Of a DNA stretch of 64,000 nucleotides, positions 45,150 through 57,300 are shown piece after piece. Location: positions 10,983,882 to 11,047,881 of the forward strand of contig NC_088778.1 in NCBI RefSeq assembly GCF_954871325.1. Reading direction: 5' to 3'. The notes beneath the pieces are model-generated. The model saw only the letters and a program-made list of their open reading frames with translations, was not told where the DNA came from and did not search any database. Every line of letters begins with the position of its first letter. The first letter of the stretch is position 1. This DNA comes from Gordionus sp. m RMFG-2023. Its lineage: Eukaryota; Nematomorpha; Gordioida; Chordodea; Parachordodidae. Both the position numbers and the translations under genes were made by a program.

Positions 45150-46049
45150 ATACTATTTCTAAAAAATAACTATTATTTTTACTACCTTAAAATTTACATA
45201 AGTGAAGCAAATTTAATATTATCTATTTTTTAAAATAAATAAGGAGAAAATCATGCGAATGTAATTTTACTTATAAATAATAAGTGTTGGGGAAGTAAAT
45301 AAAAAAATGCCTATTTTTTAAATAAATAAAAGAGGTTGAGAATATTTTTATATTATATTTTTATCTGTGTCTAATAATTGCAAATTGTATTATTGAAAAT
45401 TTATCAAAAATGATTTAATTTAAGAATTTTTGATGTGAAGCAATGGATTATTAATAGGAAGATAAAAGCCAAAAGGATTAATATGAAAAATATGAATGGC
45501 TCACTGGATGTGAATTTTCTATATCCTTATATTGTTGGTCGCCTATTATTCTTGAAGGAAAAATATGTTTGGATATGAATAATTTTTTAAAGGCAGTTTT
45601 ACAGCATGAAGAATCAACCGCTTATTTGAAGTCGATAATTCAATTAAAATCATTTGCCAAAAATTTAATTAAAAATATGATAGATTCCAGGCGCAAAATA
45701 TGAAAACAAGGACGAATTCTGCTTATTTATAAATATTAATTTTTTGTATGGTTAGACTTATAAAAAAAAAATGATTTTCTATTACTTCCCTGGTAGTAGT
45801 GTTGTTAAACGGCTCGTTTTGAGCCGATTTTTAAAAACGGCTAACTCAATATTTCATCCAGAAAAATATTACGCAAGCCTGAAGATTTTGCTCATAGAAG
45901 GAACAAAGATCCAAACATATATTGTCGAAATCTTGAGGCTTAGGCAATACTTATCTGGCTAAAATATTGAGTCAGCCGTTTTTAAAAATCGGCTCAAAAT
46001 GAGCCGTTTAACAACACTACCTGGTAGTATTTAATGCTTCGTCACTGTC
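45150..46049 (+). mobile_element. 5'-truncated copy of the CAGTGACGAAGCG hAT, interrupted by a MITE
   Basis: Right end GCTTCGTCACTG at 46038-46049 matches the hAT at 8727-10429. The left part aligns with its interior (from about 'aagtgaagcaaatttaatat'), and the TTF-finger trace EWLTGCEFSISLYCW is at 45490-45535. No left terminus was found. The MITE 45797-46019 sits in its 3' end. Confidence 0.75.
45797..46019. mobile_element. Palindromic MITE (TAGTGTTGTTAA family), best-preserved copy
   Basis: 223 bp, TAGTGTTGTTAAACGGCTCG at the left and CGTTTAACAACACTA preceded by 'ggctcaaaatgagc' at the right. Perfect 8-bp duplication CCTGGTAG (45789-45796, 46020-46027). Long near-perfect arms include 'gagccgatttttaaaaacgg' and its complement 'ccgtttttaaaaatcggctc', so the single strand folds into a long hairpin. 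No coding capacity; the 8-bp duplication suggests hAT-type mobilisation. Confidence 0.9.
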
Positions 46050-46163
46050 TGAAGATTTTGCGCATAGATGGCAAGAAGATTTGTTAGGTTACATAAAATT
46101 ATTTTGAATAAAATCTTATGGGACCATTTTAAAAAATCGAAAGCGGGCTTTTAACAACACTAA
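46050..46163. mobile_element. Half copy of the palindromic MITE
   Basis: Starts within the centre of the family ('tctgaagattttgcgcatag') immediately next to the hAT end at 46049 and finishes GGCTTTTAACAACACTA. Left half absent, probably displaced by the hAT insertion. Confidence 0.65.
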
Positions 46164-46324
46164 ATTACTTAATAAAGAATTAAAATATTTATATATAATA
46201 ATAATTAAATAGTATAGCCATAATTTACAAAATTGTAATATTTATTTTAAATTATATAATTAAAGTTTTATAATATATACTACAACTTTTTATATAATTA
46301 ATCGTTTAAAATTTGTATAAAAAT

Positions 46325-47065
46325 CAGTGACGAAGCGTCCATAGAAGCAAGGGAAGCAGGGAGGCATTGCTTCCCTTGAAATTTTTCTTATAAAATTTTT
46401 AAATAAACTTAATATAATCTTTTTACTATGCTAAATAAATTAAACTGACTTCGTTAAAAAAATTAACATAATTTTTATAACTTAAAAATATTAATATAAT
46501 TTTTATAACGTTAAAAAAATAATATTATTTTTAGTATATTAAGAAATACTATTATTTTTACTACGTTAAAAATGTTACTATTATTTTTACTACGTTAAAA
46601 AAAATATACATGAGGGAAGCAAATTTAATATTGCTTATTTTTTCTAATAAATAAAGAGAAAATCATGCCATGGTATTGTGTAATTTTACCATTAAAATAT
46701 AAGCATTGGGGAAGCAAATTAAAAAATGCTTATTTTTTTAATAAATAAAAGGAAATTTTTTATTTAATATTTTTTTCCTTACTTTTTCAAAATAAAAAAT
46801 TTTTCGTTTTTAAAATCCTTAATTAATGTTTAATAATTGTACAGGATGAGCCAAAATCCATTATTAAATCTATCTTTGATTTCGATTGAAAAAAATTATT
46901 AAAATTTAAAATCTATTTTTATTATGCAGTACTTGATCATTTTACTCAAAAATAAGATGAATACCACTTATTTATAAATCTTAATGTTTTTATGGTTTGA
47001 GTTTGACTAAAATAAAAAATTTTTTTGATTGCTTCCCTATTAGTAAACTTGACGCTTCGTCACTG
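46325..47065 (+). mobile_element. Short non-autonomous copy of the CAGTGACGAAGCG hAT
   Basis: Terminal repeats CAGTGACGAAGCGTC and GACGCTTCGTCACTG with a perfect 8-bp duplication ATAAAAAT (46317-46324, 47066-47073). It keeps both ends of the element at 8727-10429, including a piece after the dimerisation motif ('aaaatccattattaaatcta'), but lacks almost all of the transposase. A deletion derivative of the same family. Confidence 0.88.
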
Positions 47066-47249
47066 ATAAAAATTATATGGGGATATATTTATAATTATAT
47101 AGCAATAGTCTCATAATATTATAATGATTTTTATATTAATAATTTATAATTACATATTAATAATTTATAAAATTATTTATATATTAATAATTTAAACTTC
47201 TTTACATTTTCATCATTTAATATCTCGCTATTTTGATAATCGCTATTGG

Positions 47250-47360
47250 GTTTAGTTAGCTTATATTTGCATAACTTTGCCATTTTGTAAGGAAGAACAT
47301 GTTCCTGAAGTACAATCATCATGCCATGCTCTGTCTGCCGAATATCATTATTCTGCTTTA
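47250..47360 (+). pseudogene. Fragment of a MULE transposase like that at 41334-44468
   Basis: 'gggtttagttagcttatatt' and 'catgccatgctctgtctgcc' match the exon at 43915-44047 (GLVSSYLHN...FCKEEHISEV..SCHALSAEY) with a deletion in the middle. It sits ~1 kb upstream of the kinesin start. Confidence 0.7.
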
Positions 47361-48356
47361 CCGTTTTAATAAATCAAATGAGAGATAAATGTTTTTCATT
47401 GTTTCCCTAGTTTGGTCACTGTTATAGCTATTCACCATAAGCTATGTTAAAAGTAGCGCGCTACATTTTTTAAATAGCGATAGTTAGTTACTTTACTTTT
47501 ATAAAAATAGTAGCTAATTAATAGCGCTGCCATTTAATTAGAGTAGCCATAGCTAAAAAAGAGGGGAAGCTTGAGAGGATATTGTAGAACAATCTCTGAA
47601 AATATTTAATACGTAACTTATTAGGTTTATTTTTAATATTTAATTATAATTTTTTATAGGAAAAAATTGTAGTATAGTTAGTTTTCATTTTTCTAATAAT
47701 TTATGATTTGCTCCTTATCAACGTCTACATAGAGAAAAAAAAACTCTTACCTCCTACCCCTAAATGATTTTTTATTCACTATTCATAAAGGCGATATGAT
47801 GACATGTACCTTCTCCCCAGCATGTCACTATTGCTTCTTATTAGTATTCTCCTTTATTTAATATAAATTTTAATATATAAATTTGTAATTATATTATAAT
47901 ACCCCCCCCCCCCCCCCCTCATATAATATAGAAATGATTTAAATACAATTGCAATATACATGTTTATAATATCATATAATAAACATAATATTAATATGGA
48001 AAAATTATAGTTAAAATTTATAAAAGATATATGTGTTTATTTATAATTTAAAACAATTTATATATTAATAATTTATAAAATACTATAATATTATTAGATA
48101 AAAATTATGCCTAATATATTTTATAATAACAGTTTTATAATATTAAAATGATTTATATATATAACAATTTATACAACACTATTAATATATAAAACTTATA
48201 TATGTAATAATTTAATTATATAATTAAAATAATATAATAAAATGATTTACATTTTAATAATTTATAAAATAATTTATATATTATTAGGCTTCTTAAGATT
48301 TTCATTCATTTAATTCCTTGCTATTTTGATTCTTGCTATTTAGAGGTGGAACCGAC
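47361..48356. other. Upstream region of the kinesin gene; possible small MITE and a C run
   Basis: A block at 47400-47565 with 'actgttatagctat', 'aaaagtagcgcgctac' and 'tagccatagct' looks like a small inverted-repeat element. A 17-base C run is at 47902-47918. The last ~70 bases before the ATG ('tttcattcatttaattcctt') resemble 47195-47245, suggesting a local duplication. No promoter element can be assigned. Confidence 0.4.
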
Positions 48357-51300
48357 ATGAATCCCACAGATATAGAAAATGTTAAAGTCGTGGTTCGTTG
48401 TAGACCACTGACAGAAAGGGAAAAGATTGAAAAATTTAATGAAGTCTTAGAGGTTAATATAAGGGTAAATATTATAAAAATCCTCCTTAAGCTTAATGAA
48501 GATAATGGATCAATAACTATCAAGAGTAATAATGATATTAAAACTTTTACCTTTGATAAAATTTTTGGACCTTCATCAGAACAGGAAGTTATATATAATA
48601 TGGTGGCTAGTCCATTAGTTGAAAGTGTTATAGAAGGATATAATGGTTAGAATTTCCTAATAAACAGATTTCATATTTTTAAATAGGAACTATATTAGCC
48701 TATGGTCAAACTGGAACAGGTAAAACCTATACAATGGAAGGATATAACTCAAATTTTGGAATAATACCAAATTCTTTTTCACATATATTTGATTACATCT
48801 ATAATTCTGGAGTAAATAAAAAGTAATTTAGATATAATTATTATTATATTTTATAATATACTAGCTTTTTAGTTAGGGTTTCTTATCTTGAAATTTATAA
48901 TGAAGAAGTTAGAGATCTTCTAAACAAAGATGATAAAAAATTGGAGGTTGTTGAAAGGCCTGAGATTGGTGTATATGTTAAAAATCTTTTATCATTTCCA
49001 GTCAATAGTGCTGAAGAAATGAGAAAATTAATGAATCTTGGAAATAAAATCAGTATGTTTATAGTGTTTAAATATAATTTTATTGAACTATTATTTATCT
49101 AGGGTGTGACTAAAATATGCGTCCCCGGAAACTATTTGTCCCCGGTCAAATGGGTTTAATTTATATAATATTATTTAAAAATCTTATTTAGCTTCATAAA
49201 ATAAGTTAAAAAATGTTTTTTATGATTTAAAAAAAATGATATCTTAGTTAAATTTATAAAAAATTATTTTTTTACATGAAAAAACTACGCATCCACGGTC
49301 AAGATACAATTTTTTTTAAAAAATAAAAGCATTCATATTTAGCTCATTAAATGAATATAGAAAATGTTTTTTATGATTTAAAAAAAAAGTGTGAACTTAT
49401 AGTAAAATTTAAAAAAAAAACTATGCGTCCCTGGTCAAGATACAGTTTTTTTTAAAAAATAAAAGCAGATTCATATTTAGCTCATTAAATGGATACAGAA
49501 AATTCCTCACAAGTCAGTGAAAAAATGTGGACAGACCTTTCATCCAGATTAATAGACACTGACAAATCGACACTAGGCTTGACAAGAGGAGGCAACAAAT
49601 CATACAAAGAACTATGGTGGTGGAATGAAGAGATACAAACCACTATACAGGAGAAAAAAGCCCTTTATAAAATATGGTACAAATCCAAAAACGCAGATGA
49701 CAAGACAAGATACAAAAAATCCAAGAGATTAGCTACAAAGGTGGTGGCTAGAGCCAAATCTATGGCATACGATGACATGTACAAAGATCTACATACCAAA
49801 GAAGGGCAAAATAAAATATACAGATTAGCCAAACAGTGAGAAAAGAACTCTAGGAATATAAACGGAGCTCCGAAAGTAATCAAAAATAAAGATGGGAAAT
49901 TGATAATAAAGGAAAAAGAAATAATGAATAGATGGAGAGAATATTTTCAGGAGCTTCTCAATTTTAATCCGCATATACTGCATCTAGACGAACACTCCCC
50001 TTGTCAAAACCTTGTACAACCTATAACACAACAAGAAATAATCACATGCCTCAAGCATATGAAAAACAACAAAGCTAGGGGTCCAGACGATATTCCAATA
50101 GAAAGCCTTAAAGCACTAGGAGATGATGGAATACATCTTCTCACAAATCTATACAATAAGATACTTGGAAATGAAGAGGTTCCCCAAAAATGGAAGCAGA
50201 GCTATCTAGTTCCTATCTTCAAAAATAAAGGGGATCCACATAATTGTCAAAATTACAGGGGCATAAAACTAATGTCACACTGTCTAAAACTATACGAAAA
50301 AATAATAGAAAAAAGGTTAAGAGATATAATCAAATAGGAGAGACTCAGTTTGGCTTTATGCCTGGAAGATCAACAACCGATGCTATCCATGCAATTAGGC
50401 AAATGAGTGAAAAATACAGGGAGAAGAACAAAAAGCTACACATGGTCTTTCTCGATCTAGAAAACGCCTTTGATAGAATCCCAAGAAAACTTATCTGGTG
50501 GGCGCTACGCCACAAAAATGTTCCCGAAAAATATATAAGAATAATACAGGATATGTATATGGGCCATACAACAATGGTCCGTAGCACAACAGGTACTTCA
50601 GCAGGCTTCACAATAGCTGAAGGAGTTCATCAAGGGTCGGCTCTAAGCCCACTTCTCTTCATTACAGTAATAGATGTATAAGCACAGTCTATAGCTCAAA
50701 CAGTCCCGTGGAATATGATATTGTGATACTTGCCGAATCTAAGGATGAAATGAAAGAAAGACTAGTGAGTTGGATAAATATCTTAGAAACGCACGGATTA
50801 AAAGTAAATAGAGAAAAGACGGAGTATATGGTGATAGGAAGAGATGAAATAGAGAGTATTGATATAAATGAATGGCAGATATCGGCAATTGAAAGCTGCA
50901 AATATTTGGGCTCCACTATACAAACAAACGGCACAATAGAAAAAGAGATAAAGAGTAAGATTAATCAAGGGTGGCTAAAGTGGAGATCTTTATCTGGAGT
51001 GCTATTTGATAAAAGAATCCCACACAAATTAAAGGGAAAAATTTACAGTTCCATAATACAACCAACTATTCTATATAGTTCGGAAACATGGCCAACCAAA
51101 GGATCAGACGAGAGAAGTCTACAAACCATGGAGATGAGAATGCTGAGGATGATTGCTGGGGTAACAAGAAAGGATAAAGTGCACAGTACAAGAATACTAA
51201 GTAGTTTAAAGGTAGTGCCCATCAAGACTAAGTTAATGGTAAACAGACTTAGGTGGTATGGGCACACAATGAGAAGGCCTATGAACTACATAGGAAATAA

Positions 51301-54300
51301 AGTTAAGAGTTTGGAAGTGATGGGAAAACGTAAAAGAGGAAGGCCAAAACTTCAATGGGGCCATAAAGTTAGAGCCAATATAAAGAAGTATAAATTAGAT
51401 AAAAGAGATTGTATTAATAACATAAAGTGGAGAGAGATGTTGAAGGAGCTTACCACCAGAAAAGGTGAAAGCTAAAGAGAAAAAAAAATGGATACAGAAA
51501 ATGTTTTTTTTGATTTAAAAAAAAGTGGTAACTTAGTAAAATTTTATAAAAACTAATTTTTTTTTTTTTAGAAAATAAAAGCAGATTTATATTTAGCTCA
51601 TTAAATTGATACAAAAAATGTTTTTTTTGATTTAAAAAAGAAGTGTTAAAACTTAGTAAAATTTTGAAAACACTTCTTATTTAATTTTTTGACTAAAATA
51701 CGCGTCCCCAGTCAAGATAGATTATTTTTATAAAAATGAATATATAATCGTGTATAGTTTTTCAAGGAGATTCCGATTTTTCAAGGAGATTCCGAAAATG
51801 CTATTAAGAAATTTTTTTTTAAAAAAAATTAATTTTCGAAAAAATTTTTTTTTGACTAAACTACGCGTCCTCGGTCAAGATACAATTTTTTTAAAAAAAT
51901 AAAAGCAGATTCATATTTAGCTCATTAAATGGATACAGAAAATTTGACTAAACTACGCGTCCCCGGTCAAGATACAATTTTTTTTAAAATATTTTTATTA
52001 ATACCATTTTCAGAATCTCCTTGAAAAACTATACACGATTCTATATTTATTTTTATAAAAATAATCTATCTTGACCGGGGACGCGTAGTTTAGTCAAAAA
52101 ATGAAAAAAACAAGTGTTTTTTCAAAATTTTACTAAGTTAACAGTTCTTTTTTAAATCAATAAAAACATTTTCTGTATCCATTTAATGAGCTAAATATGA
52201 ATCTGCTTTTATTTTTAAAAAAAAATTGTATCTTGACCGGGGACGCGTAGTTTAGTCAAAAAAAAATTTCTTAATACCATTTTCGTAATCTCCTTGAAAA
52301 ACTATACACGATTCTATATTCATTTTTATAAAAATAATCTATCTTGACTGGGGACGCGTTGGGACGCGTATTTTAGTCAAAAAATTAAAAAAGAAGTGTT
52401 TTTTCAAAATTTTACTAAGTTAACACTTCTTTTTTAAATAAAAAAAAACATTTTCTGTATCCATTTAATGAGCTAAATATGAATCTGCTTTTATTTTCTA
52501 AAAAAAACTGTATCTTGATAGGGGACGCGTAGTTTTTTCATGTAAAAAATTAGTTTTTATAAAATTTTACTAAGTTACCACTTTTTTTAAAATCAAAAAA
52601 AAACATTTTCTGTATCCATTTAATGAGCTAAATATGAATCTGCTTTTATTTAAAAAAAATTGTATCTTGACCGGGGACGCGTAGTTTTTTCATGTAAAAA
52701 AATAATTTTTTAAAAATTTTACTAAGATATCATTTTTTTTAAAATAAAACATATTTTAACTTATTTTATGAAGCTAAATAAGATTTTTAATTAATATTAT
52801 ATAAATTAAACCTCTTTGACCCGGGACGCGTAGTTTTCGGGGACGCGTATTTTAGTCATGCCCTTTATCTACCATTTAATCATTTTATTTCTCTTTAACT
52901 ACTTAAATAGAATTTGTTAAAATTTAGAGCCCTGCATTGGATTTATTTTTAAGTCAGGCCAAATCTAAGAAAAAAAATAAAAAATCTATCCTGATAAATT
53001 TGAACTGAGAATTTTTTTTCTAAGATCTGAGCAAAGGTCTAAATCAGATTCAATTTTAATATCAAAAATATTTGTGCTGAAGGATAATAAATTCATTTAT
53101 AATTATTCTTGAAAATAATATTCATAAAAAAAATTAGGAAAAAAATAAGTTAGAATTTTTTATAGTCCTAATCTAGTCCAAATAAATTTTAAAATCAAGT
53201 CCAAATCTGATTAGTCTGATAAAATGTATCTAAAAGTCAGACCACTCAATATTAGACAGTATCAATGCATGCTCACTAAAATCAATTATCAAATTGTTTT
53301 GCAAAAACAAACAAATCAAGTAAACCAATTATGTTGTCATTTTTTAAATTTCCTATTTAAATATGAAGGGTAGTGTTGGTAAAAAGCCTGATTTGGGTCG
53401 ATTTTTAAAAATGACCCAATTAATATTATAACTAAAATTGTGTAAGCCTGGTGATTTTGCTCATGCAGAAAGATTTGGGTTTCTACTTGCTAAATCTTGA
53501 GGCGTACACAATATTATTTTGGCTAAAATCTTAATCGGATCTTTTAAAAACAAATCAAATCAAGTTTTTTAACAACACTAGTGAAGGGCCTTGTAACAAG
53601 GACATGGTTGTCAGGTCAAAATTTTTAAATTGAGGGAGGTAAGAATATAAAAATTGACCCACAAAATGCCAGCCTTCACCCTGGATCTAGTTTAATTATA
53701 ACCCTATTAATTCTTATAATTACTATATATAAATATTAACAAAGTGGGTAAAATTTTATAATTTCAAAATAGGTAATATTTTTCAAAATAATTTCTTTAT
53801 AGTGGAGTTATTTTATTTATATTATATACAAAAGAAAATAATTTGAATCTCCTCAAACAATACATTAATGTCTATCTATATTTTTAATAAGGTCATAATT
53901 ACATTTGTAAATTAAGTTATTGAAATCAAATTTTGATTGTGAATATTCTAAAATTGTCTTAATAAAAATATTTGCTTCATTTAAAAATACATTGATTAGA
54001 GTAATATTTGAACATTTTTATATGATATTTTCAGCAATAGCCATAAAATTTATTGTCAATTTTTAATTGTAAAGATGAACACCGCTGCAGCATAATTTTG
54101 TGAATCTTTATTAAAAAGGATTCTTCTGACTACCTGCATATTAACAACATGTAGTAGATTTCCTACATGTGCAATCATTCTTAAATATGCCTACATGTGC
54201 AATCATTCTTAAATATCCACTAACTCTTTTAATTTATTAACTCTTTTAGTTGATGAATTAAATTCTTTAAAACATTTCATTACAATTATTTCATTCACTG

Positions 54301-57300
54301 CCTTCTTGCAAGAATCATATAGTATATGGCATATATAGCCAATTAGTATATTAAGTCAACATTGTGCTGCCTCAATGCTGTAAATGCACGCTGGGTTTTG
54401 ATAAAATTCACTGAGGCATTATCAGCACAGAACATGCAACTCATTGATAATCTTGAATCTGCTATATTTACCATTACATGGTTAGCTATGTCTTTGGATT
54501 TTTCACTATCTGAGGAAAAAAAATTTAGTTTTATTGAAACACCCTTATTTTTGTTGAAATAGTGAAGGATCAAGGGAAATGTTTGAATAGTTTTCTTATT
54601 AGATGCATCTGTTAGAATTGCATATGAATGTCCATCTTTCAAGTCAAGAATTAACCTCCTAGATTCAAGTCCTAAAATTTTATTCTACCACAAGTAAAGT
54701 TTTAACTTATCTTGGAGTATTAAATATTATGGGGAAAGATTCGACCCTCATTGTGATGATAAGTAGCTCTGTGAATGTTGTACTACATGATAACTGCATA
54801 CTATTTCCACAACTATAGTTGCATCTATATTATTTCTTATTTTTGGAGCATATTTTCTTATTGCAATAGAGTAAGAAACTCCCCTGCACTGACTATAATA
54901 ATAATATGATTGAACTATAATAAATAAAATAATTATCATTGTGATGCATGATAATTAAGCCACTAGCTCTATAATGTTATACACAAACACATATGAAAAT
55001 GATAAAATATGAATGAATGATGTTGATTTATTATTGGATAAAAATAAAATGATTAAGGTAAAGATAGAAAGAAATTTACAAACTAGTCATTTTTTTTGAA
55101 TAAATATTTAAAATTTATTTTAAAAATATAAAAATAATCAATTACTGTTCCTCAAAATTATTATTTTTATGTTAAAAAGGTTAAAATGCTAAAAAAAATT
55201 GTATGGGAGTTATTTAAAAATTGCGGTAGATTTTTGCGTTAAATTTTAGCTGTAGATTTTCAATTGCAGTAGTTTTGAGGGAGTGAGATTCTGCGTGTAA
55301 AAAATTGCCGGAGTCTCCCACTGATGGGGGAGACCTGGCAACCCTGAACAAGGAAGGGGGGGGGGAGATAAATTGTATCATCAAAATTTTAGGAGGCTAA
55401 CTTAATAGTCACCAATATTTTATATTTTAGCCACCCTTGGCATTTCACTTAAAGGGGATCTAGAGTGCTTTAGAGTGTAATTAACCAATTTTAACCTGCC
55501 CCCACCCATTATTTTAATAATTTTAAATTTTCTTATCCAGGAATTATCTCCTAACCCACCCATTTATTTTACAATTTTTATTTTTCTTAAATCAAATGTT
55601 TTAATCAGGGTGTATTTATAAAAATCGATTTATATATTATTCAGATTTTTATTTAAAAGTTTTATTTTTACCAAAGCTATAAACGTAAAGATATAAAATT
55701 GGAATTTATATACTATCTTATTTATGTAATATCTTTATTCATATTAAAGAGGAATACCTTTATATTTTTATTTAAAATGCATGAAAATGTAAATTTTAAA
55801 CATTTTATAAATATAAGAAAATCAAATTTACAATTTGAAAAAATGGGCCTCATCATGAAATATAAAAAAGAATTTCAATTGCTGTACATCATGTTGAAGT
55901 TGTCGAATATATTAATATAAAATCTGAATTAGAAAATGTTTTAACCAGGGATGTGAACCCTTCGACAAAAAAAGGATCCGGGTTCGGGTACAGAAATAAA
56001 ATTTGAAAGGACCCGGGTCCGGGTTCAGGGAACATAAAAATAATGACTCAAAATGATTTTTTTTATTCATTTATTATTATTCATTCATAATTTACAAATG
56101 AAAAATTTTTTAATGAAATAATTTATATTTTAAATGTTTTATTCTTGCACAATCATAATATATTCTAAAATATCATCCTTTAGATTTCCACGTAAAGTAG
56201 ATTCAAAGATGAAAATTCACGTTCCACTCTTATAGATAGTTATCTTTATAAAATTATTGTACTTGTGTCACCGGTACAGCCATGAAGATTCTAGATAAGA
56301 TATATAATTCTGGATATATTGAAGAATTTTCTTTCCAGAATTTTAAAATATTTATATCTTTCTTTATTCTTCTAACTTCTGAGAACGTTGCAATAGGCAT
56401 TTTTTGATCCTCCTTTCTATATGATGATAATTTAATTTTTTTTTCTATCTTAAAAGTAAAATTTCAAGATCATCAATGTTGCTATCATTATTATTATTAT
56501 TATCACTACAACCAATAGGTATTGTCTTAGCCTCCAATATATTGTAAATAATGGAGTTTTGCTTATGCCATAAATCCTTAAGTCTATAGCAATTTGTTTT
56601 TGCTCAATACTCAATAAAACTTGATATCGTAAGTCTAAATATATAGAAGCGTACACAACACTATTTTGCAAATTTTGTTGCTCTCAAATTTTCATGTTTT
56701 CTAATATTTTGTATAAAAAGGACTGTAAATTTTTCTAAATCTAATCACAACACTATTTTGCAAATATTGTTGCTCTTGAATTTTCATGTTTTCTAATATT
56801 TTGTATAAAAAGGACTGTAAAATTTTCTAAATCTAATCGGCATCTAATCCATATGCCATAAAAATCAAATAAACATAATTGTTCTGATTGTAATCTTAAT
56901 ATTGTTATTTTTAAAGGAGTGAATACATTAGTGGTCCTTTATTTGGCACCAATCATCTTCCGACAAAATGACTTCACATGCTCCTATATACAGAGTGAAT
57001 ACATTAGTAAGGTCCTTTATTTGGCACCAATCATCTTCCGACAAATGACTTTACATGCTCCTATAATTAAATCATTACAGAAATCTTTTAAACATAATAA
57101 TCGTTCTAACATCATACAAATTGAGGACCAATGTGTTGTGCATTATCATTTAAATTAAAATATTATTACTTGAACTACAAGATAATTTACTTTCAAAATA
57201 ATTAACGTATTTCTATAACATAGCATATTAATAAATTTACATAAAAATATTATTAAACTGGAAAATAATTTATGATATCAATCTCTAAATAAAATGGAAG

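Noticed and set aside
48333-48356. Earlier TTG start for the kinesin
   Set aside because: The ATG at 48357 directly precedes the conserved motor start and matches the usual short N-terminal extension.
55699-55920. 73-codon plus-strand frame in the kinesin intron
   Set aside because: Composition is plain AT-rich (Ile/Phe/Lys/Asn) and nothing recognisable is encoded.
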